Below, one piece after another: positions 32,746 to 44,729 of a stretch of DNA of 64,000 bases. The position numbers and the translations under genes were made by a program. Positions within the stretch are counted from its first letter, which is position 1. Each line of letters opens with the position of its first letter. Origin of the DNA: Chromera velia (taxonomy: Eukaryota > Sar > Chromeraceae). The notes beneath the pieces are model-generated. The model was not told the origin of the DNA and made no database searches. It worked only from the letters and a program-made list of their open reading frames with translations. Location: the NCBI GenBank assembly GCA_018398765.1, contig JAHBMJ010002400.1, positions 33,947-97,946 of the forward strand. Reading direction: 5' to 3'.

Positions 32746-34548
32746 GATGATTGTCGTCAGAGAAGAAAAGAGCAGCCTGTTGATTTGAATGAAGAACAGG
32801 TGTCAGTGCAATCCAGGAGTCGATCGTGCAACAGAATTGAAATTATTCCAGCAGAAGAAAAAATTACGAAGAACCGTACATTCGCATGCAAGTGTTGTCA
32901 GTTGTTGGTCGGAATTGTGTGAGGCAAGCTGGCTGCAGCAGAGGTTTCGAAAGGCTCGTTCAGATTCCTCCTCCAAAAAACTTGCTTTGAAATGAGAAAA
33001 AGGAGAAGAAGGAATGAGTTCGATTGTCTTAATTACTGATCGTTAATTCACGAATGCACGCGTGCTGCATGCATGCATCCTGCATGCATGGAACCGCGGT
33101 TGGGGACCTATAGAATTTGAAGAACCAGTGGAGCCGCGATGGAGCCGCGGTTGCATGCATGGGGACGTTTCCGCGTTTTGTCTAATTTTGTCGGATTTTC
33201 TCCGCAGAAATCTCTGAGACCCGACGCGCGATGATGCGCGATGGATCGATGCTTGAGAATTATGGAGAATCATTAACGTACTACGAACCCCAATAAATGT
33301 TTACTTTTTTTTTAATGCTTGTTCTAGTGCTTGTTCACTATAGTAAACAAGCAATGAACAATCAGTGCAACAGTGAACAAAATTTTATATTTGACTAAAG
33401 TATGAATATCAATGAATATTGATGATTGAGTTTTTTTTTAGTTTTTATTATGCATGTCACATCCCCATATATGAACATTTAGTGCTATTTAGTACTATAT
33501 TTCTATTCTATTCTATTCTATCTACTACTTAAAACTTGTTTATTCACTCTGTCTAACTCTCTACTAATAAAAGAAAATACACAGTCAGAAACTAAGCGTT
33601 AAAAGCAAAAGTCTAGGCAAAAATAAACTAGAAATTTAATGATGTTCTAACATTTTAAAAGCTTAGTCAACATGTTTCAATACCTTAACACATAAACAAC
33701 TATTTATCTTTTAGAGTGAACATGAATTAAGTACATACAAGTTAGTCGTTGAAGCAAGCTCTTCAATCCGACCATGGAGAGCATCGTCTCCATCAGCAAA
33801 AGAAGAAATATGCAAGACCTTGTACAGCTTCTCGAGACCAGTCAGGGCCGCATAACCTTTCACCCACATCTTAGTGAGCTTTAGGTATACATAGCCATCG
33901 GCGATCTGATGACGCTGTGGAGGGTTATCATCAGTAAATTGCAGAGGAGTGACTGAAGAAGAAGATACGTTACTAGACAACATGCTTGAAGAATCAAATG
34001 AGCAGATGAAGACGAGTTCAAGAGAAGAGCCTTCCTGTTAACCGCAGTAATAATTGGAATAGTAAACATAGCGCTGTTCTTCCTTGAGAGCTCTTTATGG
34101 GAAGTCTGTAAATCTGGAGGACAACCAATATCCGGCTAGATCAACCAAATGCATGAAGTCAGCCTGATTCAGAATCAATCTGAATGAAGCGGGGAAGAAT
34201 TGAATTTGCACGCAAATGGGCCGGGTGTGCCGCATGGCTCACCAAGTAGATCACCCCGCGATATCCCGCGGCCCAGCCCCTCACCATCCACACAGACAAA
34301 ACAACTGACACCCTGTATATCAACTATACAAAAACAAAATTTCATTTATTTTTTAATAAATGTAAAACTAAGTAGAATGAAAGCAATATAAAAGCAATAC
34401 ATTCAAGAAACAAAGAAACCAAATACTTTATACAGATATACAAAACGTCATATGAATCCGTTTTGGACGCGTTTAGTGGGCATAAAAAGTAAGTGACTGT
34501 CCTTCTAATTGCGTTCTGTACCGTCTTCTCCTCGATTTGTTCTGAACC
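32746..34548. other. Spacer, mostly AT-rich
   Basis: No gene is assigned. 33.05-33.2 kb has GCATGCATG and CCGCGGTT repeats; 33.3-33.7 kb is AT-rich with TTCTA repeats. A 90-codon minus-strand frame at 33711-33983 (core DGYVYLKLTKMWVKGYAALTG) lacks recognisable homology or flanking exons and is noted only as a possible exon or transposon fragment. Confidence 0.35.
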
Positions 34549-35296
34549 CTAGAGCTCCCCTTCCAACCCCACCCGAAAGTCCTTTTGGCCTCCTGACCAT
34601 GTCAGGGTATCAACAAGACCCAGAGAGTCGATATGGTCCGATCCCTCCGTGAGGAGCGCGATTTCTTTCAGGTCCCCTCCACCCTGCAGGGCCGCAGCTC
34701 GCTCTCTTTCTGCAAAAGAAAAGAGTTGGGGTGAATATACATAGGCCTGGGGGAGGATTTGGAAGAATCTGTATCTATGTCAGTGTGTGACTAGTATATA
34801 ACAGAACAGATGCATTGGTGTGAAAAATTAACACCTGATATTGCACAAGGAACATGTTCTGTGGGGGGATCACAGAGAGTTCAGTCTGGGGGTAGGCGGA
34901 GAGGTTGGGAGGGCAGGGGAGTTCAGGTTCGGGGGAGGGTTGGAAGAGCCCCTTCCCACATCAGAGAGGAATCCAGTTCCTTCTTTCGTCCCCGCTCGTC
35001 CCCGTCTAGATGATCCGGTCTGATCTCCAGAAGATTTAATTCCCGGAAGATGGCTGCTGGTAGTGTAGAATGCGAATTGTGCGCCCAAAGATATGCTTCC
35101 CGTAGTAATTCGATCCGAAGAATCCTTGTGGTGGATGGAGGATGTCAGTGGCTCTCCCAGTCTGAGGGGAGGGAGAAGACGGGAAGTGTTTGAGACCTTC
35201 TGAGACTCTCGTCTGCTGTTGCTCCTACACACTCAGAAAATAACACACACACACACACACACATACTCATATACACACATACACATACATATACAT

Positions 35297-35331
<35 letters not shown>

Positions 35332-35406
35332 CACGCACACACATACATACATACACACACATACATATATAAACACACACACACACACACACACACATAC
35401 ACACAC

Positions 35407-35452
<46 letters not shown>

Positions 35453-35627
35453 ACACACATACACACACACACACGCATGCACGCACACATACACACACAT
35501 ACACACACATACACACACACACACATACACACATACTCATACACACACATACACATACATATACATACACACACACACACACACATACTCATACGCACAC
35601 ACACTCACTCTTTCACTCACTCACTCA

Positions 35628-35660
<33 letters not shown>

Positions 35661-35853
35661 TCACTCACTCACACACACTCACTCTTTCTCTCTCTCTCAT
35701 ATATATACACACACACACACACAGACACACACCCACTCACTCACTCACTCACTCACTTACTCACAGACACTCACACACATATACTTACTCACACATACTC
35801 ACACATATACATATACACATACACATATATATATACATATACAGACACACACA

Positions 35854-35898
<45 letters not shown>

Positions 35899-38099
35899 AT
35901 ATACAATTTTATACTGAGAGATAGCCATAGGACAGACGGGCATGCTAGGTATACAGACAAGAAGAAAGATGAGTAGGGGCACAGCCATCTGAAATGCGTA
36001 TTTTTGGTGCTCTGCGTCTTCATATCCCTGGACTGTCCCTCCCGTCAAGTGGGCTATACAAATATCCAGAGTCAACACGAATCACAGATAGAAGATGATC
36101 GCGTATACGATTTTCATTCCCTTAATATCCATCTATAAATTCATATTTAGCGACGAAATGACCAAGAACGCGCACTGCATGTGTAAATTGAAAAGTAACT
36201 TCAACAGGTAGCCAGTAGAATATCATAGAGCTTCCTCTTAATTAAGATAAGGGCAATAACCAAATACTGCATGCAGAAGAAGAGTTATGCTGTTGGATTG
36301 AAGCCCTACAGGGTGACCAGGACTCAGCTGAATTTAAAGCGTCGTGCAGCTGTCAGACTTTATTCTTTTGTTGCGTCTCCTAGAATCGTTATATCACTCC
36401 CTGACGTACCCCACCCCCCCTTTGGTTGTAAATCAGGACACAGAAAGGCTAACCTGCAAATACAACAGATCAGACATGTACATGTGAGGCCATACCAATC
36501 AAAGGCTTCATGCTGAAGCAAAAAAAACCTCTCTGGACTTCCATTTTTCATCTGAGAGTCAGACAATGTGTAACCATTGTCATGGGAGCTTGAATTCACC
36601 GATACAAGCACTTCAAAAGACAACGTCATCTTTATGCATACAACCAACAGGTTAATCTATATGTATACATCACGTACTGCATAGTACAAACGTTTGTTGT
36701 GAAGGTCTCAAACCATCGATCAACAGCTTGAAAGGTCAGGCAAAACTTGGCTTACCGTAGAATTGTATATGCATTCAGACTGCCATACATGCATTAAACA
36801 GAGCTGCATATAGACGTAGAATACTGAAGCCTGTCAATCTTGTTACGTGACTTATAAGAGAACATTGGGGGTTCCACGACCTTTATCTCTGTATCGATTT
36901 TCAGCTCCGTACGGGCTTGTTCGTCGACGTTTAAGGGCTTGAACCCATCCTCTATAAGTGAAACGCTTGCTGTCATGATGGCGATAGACCACTTCTTCTA
37001 CTCAGCTGAAGACAGGAACAGATGAACGCAAGGAAGCGATTTACAAACAAGTATGTCGATTGTGGCTGCCGGTGGCCGCCAATATAGCTGTGTAGGCCAG
37101 GTCAGGAAAACTGTAAAAAAAGGAGGATGAACGGACAGACACATGCACAAACATCTCTCTTCATGCAGACCGCGACTTACTTCTGTTGGTGTACCTTTGG
37201 GAGACTAGCGTTCTCGATCATAGACACTGAGGTTCCTGCATTATGTTACCGCCGCAAACTCTTGTCCGAGATTTTGATCACCTAGAATTGAGAACTGTCA
37301 GAGACATTTGGTTGCCCTCAGAATTTTTTAAATTTTTGGGACTCAAGAGTGTTTTTCCACGTCTTTTTTTCAGGTCCGCGCAGGCTCGTTTGTCGATAGT
37401 CAAGGAATTGAAGCTATCTTCTGTGACTGAAACGCTAGCTGTTATGAGAGCAATAGACCTGCTCCTTCACTCAGCTGAAGACATGCAGGAACATACAGCT
37501 GAACGCAAAAAAGTGATTTGCAAACAGATAATATATGAACTTACGTACATTTCCCCCTTTATCTCCGTCGTTCTATTCTGTACTTTCTTCTCTTGCTGCA
37601 TAGCAAGCAACTTTGCACTCTTCTCCATCTCCTTTCGATTGTCTTCTATATCGCTCTCCAGAGAACCTCCCTCTGTAGAGACCCACTCATAGTCTCTAAG
37701 CACCCTCTTCCCTCTGGTCCCCTCGGCGAGATCTTTGTTGATTTAGGCGCGTTAAGGAAGAGTTTGTGGAGAAAAGGAGAGGTAGCGAAAGGCAGCCACG
37801 ACTCCCAGGAGGAGAACGCAAATTCGCCCCCCCGTCTTCGATGAACGCCTATAGATGAACGTAGGGGCAGTCCAAAGGGCATAAGGAATGGGGTCCCCTA
37901 CCTCCAGATCATGACACGCGGCTGTAGTCTCTACAACAGGATCATAATCAAGCACGTATCCCTCCTTAAAGACATATAACACTTTATAAAAGGAGAAACC
38001 ATATTCCTTCTTGGAGACTGGAAAGTAAACATATAGTGCAGGTGTCCACATGTAGATGAACAAAATTTTCTCTCCAGCCTCATGCACCCAGTCGACTTT
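34549..38099 (-). CDS. Unresolved multi-exon membrane protein gene
   Basis: A chain of exon-like segments on the minus strand. From 5' to 3': 38099 to about 37855 (after ACACAG; KILFIYMWTPALYVYFPVSK, VLDYDPVVETTAACHDLEVG), about 37690-37546 (YEWVSTEGG then a coiled-coil stretch, donor GTACGT), about 36975-36795 (TASVSLIEDGFKPLNVDEQA), about 36645-36450, about 36075-35915 with a transmembrane-like MAVPLLIFLLVCIPSMPVC, about 35230-34870, and the terminal 34709-34549 ending LEGEL-stop. The exon phases do not all join, so the model is incomplete. The composition is less GC-rich than its neighbours. I do not recognise the family; the segments suggest a membrane protein with a charged central region. 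A large CA array lies in one intron, and part of the gene is duplicated (36870-37060 versus 37347-37535). It could be a decayed gene. Confidence 0.35.
35241..35905. repeat. CA-rich microsatellite, about 665 bp
   Basis: Mostly (CA)n with interspersed CATA, CTCA and TATA units. Blocks such as CATACTCATACACACACATA recur, so the array has grown by duplicating longer segments. It sits in a putative intron of the minus-strand gene. The long Thr-His and Cys-Val frames it produces on both strands are not genes. Confidence 0.95.
36870..37060. repeat. Diverged tandem duplication with 37347-37535
   Basis: About 170-190 bp match 37347-37535 at an offset of roughly 476 bp with about 25% divergence; shared words include TTTTCAG, GGCTTGTTCGTCGA, GTGAAACGCT and CTCAGCTGAAGACA. 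Read on the minus strand the two copies encode TASVSLIEDGFKPLNVDEQA and TASVSVTEDSFNSLTIDKRA, so the reading frame is conserved. This suggests an exon duplication rather than a non-coding repeat. Confidence 0.75.
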
Positions 38100-39579
38100 C
38101 TGTGTCCTAGTCTGTCACCCCACCATCGTCATCAGTCTGCCGATGTGTGCATTCTACTTTTCTTGCATCGCCTTGTGCAGGGGAGAGGATGAATCGAAAT
38201 GGAAGAAAGCTGTACGTCTCTCACTCGCAGTTAAAAAACCTTCCAAGTGTAGATAGGCCGATTTTTCCTAGTCTGTCACCCTGTGTGAAAGGAAAATGGG
38301 CTTTGGCTCTTCTTCCACCATAGTGCAGACGAAAAAGAGAAGACAATCCATAACGGTATCAAGTCAGAAAGTTTGAGATGGCTGTAAAACAACAGGTGGA
38401 ACAACAAAAATATTTAAAGAACACAAAACAGATTTGGCTCTAACAAATCGATAAAAGCAGAGCGTTGGTTGGTATTGGGCTTCAGCTTTTCCACCAGTCT
38501 AAGGGATTGTTCTGGCTGGGTTTAGACTGGTTATGACAGGTGGTATATAATGAATTAGAGGATATACTCTGTTTCTATTCATTGTCGCCATCCATATAAA
38601 TTCGGAGCGCTGCATGGGTGGCATCGCTCTATGCATAGTTTATAGTTTATAGTTTGGTCGGGGTGCGCCTGTGCGCCGGGTACGCCAAACATGGTGAGCC
38701 CCCCCACTAGTATGCATGGTTAGTGTTGGTCTATTTTGTGCATGTATGTGTTCCATGCATGCATGCAGCGAGTGCGCGCAAATGTGCGCGAAAGAACTTT
38801 ATTGTTGTTTTTTTAACATGTATATAATCTTAATCTGTTAGTTAATCAGTATAAACTGCATGCGTGGTCTTCCGACAAATGACTGGTCAAGTTAAAAAGG
38901 TAAGTGCCTTGAAACGCTTCACGAATAGTCTCAAAGGTGGGACCCCTGGTGGGTGCCTTGACTTTGTATTGTTTTTTAATGTCAGAAGATGATTTTCTAT
39001 TTTTTCTTAATTTATTCGGAATTTTCCGTCCCCCGCCTCACCTTCAATATGAATTTTTCGAAAAAAATGTTGCACTTTTAGCCGCAAGCCGTGCACTTGA
39101 GTAAAGGAGCCGAAATTTCTCACTGCATGCCACTGAGCCGATCCGCTCCGCGCCAGACTTAATTACTTTCGCGCGCAAGGCGCGCGAACTGACTTGTTCT
39201 TATTGGTCCGGTATATACACATGTATCGATATACACTGCATCCATCGATCATCGTCATGCACATGCATTATAATAAATTATAAAGTTACGACACTCTGCA
39301 TGAGCTAGAGGTTCGAACACACCAGGCTGATCGATTCTTCAAATAGCAGCAGTCAGACTTGAAAGAGGGTCGACGTCAGTGGAGTGGATGTCAAACTCTG
39401 TAGTCCCCCAAAAGAGTAAAGTCTTCGCAGTCAGCCTTCCCATGCGATGATTTCCGGATCGATCAAAAGATAACGCACGATCGAGGTATCTGAATTCAAC
39501 TCGACTCCTTCTTGCTGTCAGCTTTCAACCATCGTGCTTCTGGCCGTAGCCGAGGACTATCTTTCACAATAGAAGGACA
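38100..39579. other. Spacer upstream of the 26-exon gene
   Basis: AT-rich DNA holding GCATGCATGCA words, a CGCGC-rich stretch at 38774-38790 and 39171-39190, and short palindromes. No gene is supported. The last few hundred bases should contain the promoter and 5' UTR of the gene that starts at 39580. Confidence 0.35.
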
Positions 39580-40332
39580 ATGAGCAGTCCGGCAGGAGAA
39601 GAGGTAAGCCGGTTTGAAGAGTCGGGACAAGACCCGCATACATGCTTTCCGAGAAAATAAATATATATATTGTTATGTATACGTGTACAGGACAAAATTG
39701 AATTGCCGGGGCGATATTCTTAATCTGTCAAACGAAGGAATATCGAGAAGAGCATATGGAAGACAGAAAGAAGAAGCAGGAAAAGGGAATGCTTACAAGA
39801 CACGGCACCAGTGATAAAGAAGACAAAGAAAGCCATGAAGAGAAATGCGCATGTGCGACACTGCCCCAACCACCCCCTTTCTGCAGCCTCCCCCCACGGA
39901 TGCAGAGGCAGGGGGCGCTCCTGTCCTGCTGGAGGCACCCGAACAGGATCCATCGTCGTCTTCTGCGGCGGCGCCAGGAGGGGCGGCAGCTGTGCCTTCG
40001 TCTTCGCCGTCGTTAGGAAATGAAAACAGAGCACCGACCATTGACCTGGTCTGTTTATCTGTTTGTCTGTCTCGGAATCATCCCTTCACGATATTATCCA
40101 TCTATGCTAGTGCAGCCTGTATGCATGCGTGCTGATCTTCCGAGTGAACTCTCTGAGTCTGCCTTGGCGTGTGCGTGAGTCCGTCTGCCCGACTGGCACA
40201 GTCTACTTGCGCTGGTGCTGTGCTGTCCCGTCTTCTTCCTCGGGTGAGAATCAAAGTGCAGGCAGGCAGGGAGGCGGGCGCTTGCTTACAGTCGTGCACG
40301 GTGTGTGTGTGTGTGTGTGTGTGGGTGTGTGA

Positions 40333-40364
<32 letters not shown>

Positions 40365-40418
40365 GTGAGTGTGTGTGTGCGAGTGAGTGAGTGTGTATGT
40401 GTGTGTGTGTGTGTGTAA

Positions 40419-40453
<35 letters not shown>

Positions 40454-40542
40454 TGAGTGTGAGTGAGTGAGTGAGTGTGAGTGAGTGAGTGTGAGTGAGT
40501 GAGTGAGTGTGAGTGAGTGAGTGTGTGAGTATGTGTGTGTGA

Positions 40543-40607
<65 letters not shown>

Positions 40608-40674
40608 NGTGTGTGTGTGTGTGTGTGTGTGTGCGTGCGTGTGTGCGTGGCTGTGTGTGTGTGTGCGTGTGTGT

Positions 40675-40707
<33 letters not shown>

Positions 40708-41334
40708 NAGAGAGAGAGAGAGAGAGAGAGAGAGAGTCTGTGTGTCCTGAGACAGTTTATGTATGTTTGTGACCATACGTGATCGTGTGTAGGGTTTGTC
40801 TGGCTGTTCAATCTGTCTGCGGGTGCCCAAACTTGTGCGTGGGCTTCTGGATGCGGGTGTTGAGTGTGTGTTCTGTCTGTTTCGTTTGCAGGAAGCGGGA
40901 CCATCTGTTTCATTCGATGCGTCGAGTCCGCGTGCGTCAATAGGCAAGGGGGAGCAAGGGGGGGAGATGGAAGGAACAAGTGGGGGGAATGGAGCGACAT
41001 CAGCAACACAGGGAACGGGCAAGAAGAGTAGCATAGCGGACGGATTCAAGGGCATAGGATCGGTATGTTAGTCCGTACAAAACATATACAGAGAAAATAA
41101 TAGCTTGGGAGAAAAGGAATACATCTCAAATGTCTCTTCTCACTGCGGTTCTTCCTCTTTTCTGCTTCTCACAAGCAGATTGTGCGTTTTTGTTCATCTT
41201 GACACTTCCTTTCGAATTCTGACTGTGCGACTGGAATTTATCTGTTTTCGTCTATCTGTCTGTCTGTCTGTCTGTCTGTCTGTCAGTTTTCCTTCTGCCA
41301 CTCGTTCTATGTGGGCACGTTCATCTGTATAAAA

Positions 41335-41371
<37 letters not shown>

Positions 41372-44300
41372 CGTGAATAGGCTGGTCTGCAACATTGCAT
41401 TTGTGGGTGTTTTTTCGTGCAGCCCGGCACACAGCAGAAGAAGAGTATCAACTTTTTCGGCTTGGGCGACCTCCCAGTGCGAGATGATATGCCGACCTAT
41501 CAGGCCACGAACACGATTGGCAACCCGACCCACAGGCAGGGGGACGAGTCGGGCAGCGGGCAGGTGTCATTCTTTGACATCGGCACCCCCAGACAGGTCG
41601 GTCGGTCTGTTCAGTGCATATCGGAAGCATGGGAAAGAGAAGAGCGACTGGGGCATGTACGTACATCGCGAAAACACCAACAAAGCTCCAGAAACAGGCT
41701 CTCATTCAATCTGCCAAATCTCTGACACTCACTCCTGATCACCATCTCCCTCCCTCCCTCCCTCCCCCTTAGCAGCAATCAAGTGCTGATCTTGCGGAGT
41801 CGGACATTTTCGGGACAGAGGGTGACCTCGACATGGAGAATCTTTTCGCAGCCACAACGGGGAATGCATTGGAAGAGGAGAGGCTCAGGCTGCAGGCAGA
41901 AATCGACGCACTGAGAGACCAGATCGTCATGCAGGACACAGCACCGTACATGCAGGAATTTGATCAGGAGGTCAGGGAACATACATACGTACATACATAC
42001 ATATATACATACCTGTGTGTTGCAAATCATACGTCTGCATCTTACTTATGTAGACGTTGTTTTCGTCTGTGATCTGAATCTTTGCTTGGTACGGGAATGA
42101 GAGCTCGGACAACGACAGAAAGCAAGAAAGCCGATGGAGATATGCATTGGCATTGAAGCTTGGTCGAGAAATACAGATGCCAATTGCAACAAAACTTGCA
42201 AGCAAAAACACTTGGTTTTTCGTTTAGTTTTTCGTGTCTCTCCGTTTCTCTCCCTTTCTCTCTGTATCTGTATCTTTCTCTCGATGGCTCTTCTAAGAAC
42301 GTACAGGTCTCTCATTAGGGTATTCTGTTGGATCTGCCGCATGAGTGTCGTTGGAATGTATAATACACAAACAAAGCTCCCCCCCCAATCATGCGATCAA
42401 CACGTGCGTGCGTGCGTGCATGCAGGCCGACGACGAGGCCCTGTTGGTGGGTCGAGTGGACGCCGAGACAATCAAGGAGGAGGAGAAGAGACTCGAGCAG
42501 ATGAGACTCATGGCACACCAGGAGGAGGCGAAGGAGAAATTGGTCAGCCAGTCAGCCAGTCAGCCAGTCAGTCGGACAGCAAGGCCGACAGTGTGGGACG
42601 CACGATTGCCCATGCACACTGCCTGCATGTCAAAGAACTCGACATTCCAGATGCAGACGGGGACTTAAGGGGCAGTGACTACACTCGCCATATCCCGAGA
42701 GTCTGCAGTCTCCAGCAGGTACAGAAGGGGCCGAGAAAGATGCCCCGTTCCCTTTTGTGAGTTTCTCGGAGGGCTTCTGCCTCTATTTATTCAAAGTGCC
42801 TTGTCTAGCGAAAGATTTCGTAAGGCGGTCTGACGAACTGCGTGGAGAGTCAAAGAGCTCCTCATGGGCTGAGGGATTTTTCTCCCTCGGTGCATGTGCC
42901 TGCAGTACCGTGTGGCGAGACTGATGGAGTTGGAGCAGGCAGCTCGTGAGCGTTTGGGGGCAGAGCGTCTGGCCAATGAGTTTCGTCAGAAGAGGAGGGA
43001 GATGAGAATGATAGAGAGGGACAGAGCCAGAAGGGCGAGGTTAACTAAGGCATTCAGACGAGCAGAGTACAGATTGGATCAGGTCAGTCTTTTTTTGTCT
43101 CTTTGGAAATTGTGCTTCGAACCAAAGATAAACGAATACACAGACAGAGCACAGACAGAGCTCACAATTTTCACAGACAGGAGTACAGATTGGATCAGGA
43201 CAGTGGAATGTGATTCCGAAGAGCTCAAGTGGACCTCTCCGCTTTTTTTTTTTCCGATTTTGGTTTTGTGAGAGAAACGGTACTTGTGTGAGTGCGGACC
43301 TTCAGGATAGAAAATTGAATTTGTTGAGAGGGAAATGACGCACGCACCAACGGAAGAAGGCGTTTGAATTGGAGGGTCATTTCTGTTCACATCATTTTGA
43401 CGGAGAAAAAACAACAAAATCCTATCCGAAGGAGAAAGGCTCTGGACGATATGAAGCTCATGTCTTGAGGAGATTCCAAAAAGAGACAGACGGAGGGAGA
43501 GTCGCTCACATCCTGGAAAAGGGTCCGTCTGATTGATGCATGCATGTGCCGAGACTGCCACTGTGTCTGTTATTCTCTCTCTGTACAGGTCCTCAAACAA
43601 CGCAAAGCGGAAGTGAATGAGAGGTCTGTGGATGGGTATATGGACTGGGGGACACTTTCTTTCTGTGATTGTTTTGATCTCCCGTCCCACGAAGTGGTTC
43701 CCAGACGAGGCCTCCTTCAACCACGAGGCGGTTTCCTTTACATGAAAGCAACAGACAGGGAAGACACTCATAGTCTGGCCTTCTGTTATCAACTGGTTTC
43801 TCTCTTGCTTCATATTTCGATCTCTCTTCCCATACATCTTTCTATTTGCCTGCACATGTGGAAGTCACTTCCCCACGGGTGTGTAGTAGCACGTTTTTAT
43901 TTCTGCTTCCCACGCAGAAGGGAAGGGAAGCTTTCGATCAGCCTTCTCCTTCCTTCTGCGCATCCCCTCTTACTGGCCTGGCTGGTTGTCTGCAGATACG
44001 GAGAGCTGGTAGAGGACAGAGACGAGAGAGACAGACGAGAAGGTCGAGTCCCTGCCAGCGTTGCGAGAGGCAGAAGGTCAGTCAGTGAGTGAGTGAGTAA
44101 CAGTCATGCAGTGGTAACGATTCTTGAGATTCTAAGCTGAGCTGAGCCTGTGTCCCGTCGAGTAGCCTTTCCATCCCCGTTTGTACTGCTGCAACGAGTA
44201 CATTCACTCTTTTCCCTTCAGTCCTGGCACCCATCTCTTGCTTTGCTGTGTAAGAAAGCGAAGCCAAACCCCGCCTGTCTGACCAACTTGATACGCGCAG

Positions 44301-44696
44301 GTACCGAATTGACTGGAACAAAACGCCCCAACCGATGGAGGTCCGGCTGGAGCTTTGCAGAGCCGTGAAGGAAAAACTTCCACGGGGACAGTATGTGGTC
44401 CTCGTCTCTGTCTATGACAGGTCTGCCTGCCTGCCTGCCTGCCTGCCTCTTGGTTTTTTGTCGGACGGATATTTGGGGGGTGTTTGGCTGTTAGATTGTT
44501 TGACTGACGGCTTTCGATGCCACAAAATGAAAAAAAAACAAGAGCACATCCTTGACCAGTTCAAGTGTCCATTCCTTCCAGTGAGTGAGTGAGTGAGTGA
44601 GTGTAAAGAGAGAGGGAGGGGGGGAAGGGGAGGGAAAGTTTGTCACGTGTGGTTGGATCCACTGAATCGCTCTCTCTCTCTCTCTCTCTCTCTGTG

Positions 44697-44729
<33 letters not shown>

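Noticed and set aside
33711-33983. 90-codon minus-strand frame
   Set aside because: No recognisable domain and AT-rich surroundings without partner exons; too weak for a gene call.
35219-35917. Thr-His and Cys-Val repeat proteins on both strands
   Set aside because: Artefacts of the CA-rich microsatellite; the same happens at 40102-41055.
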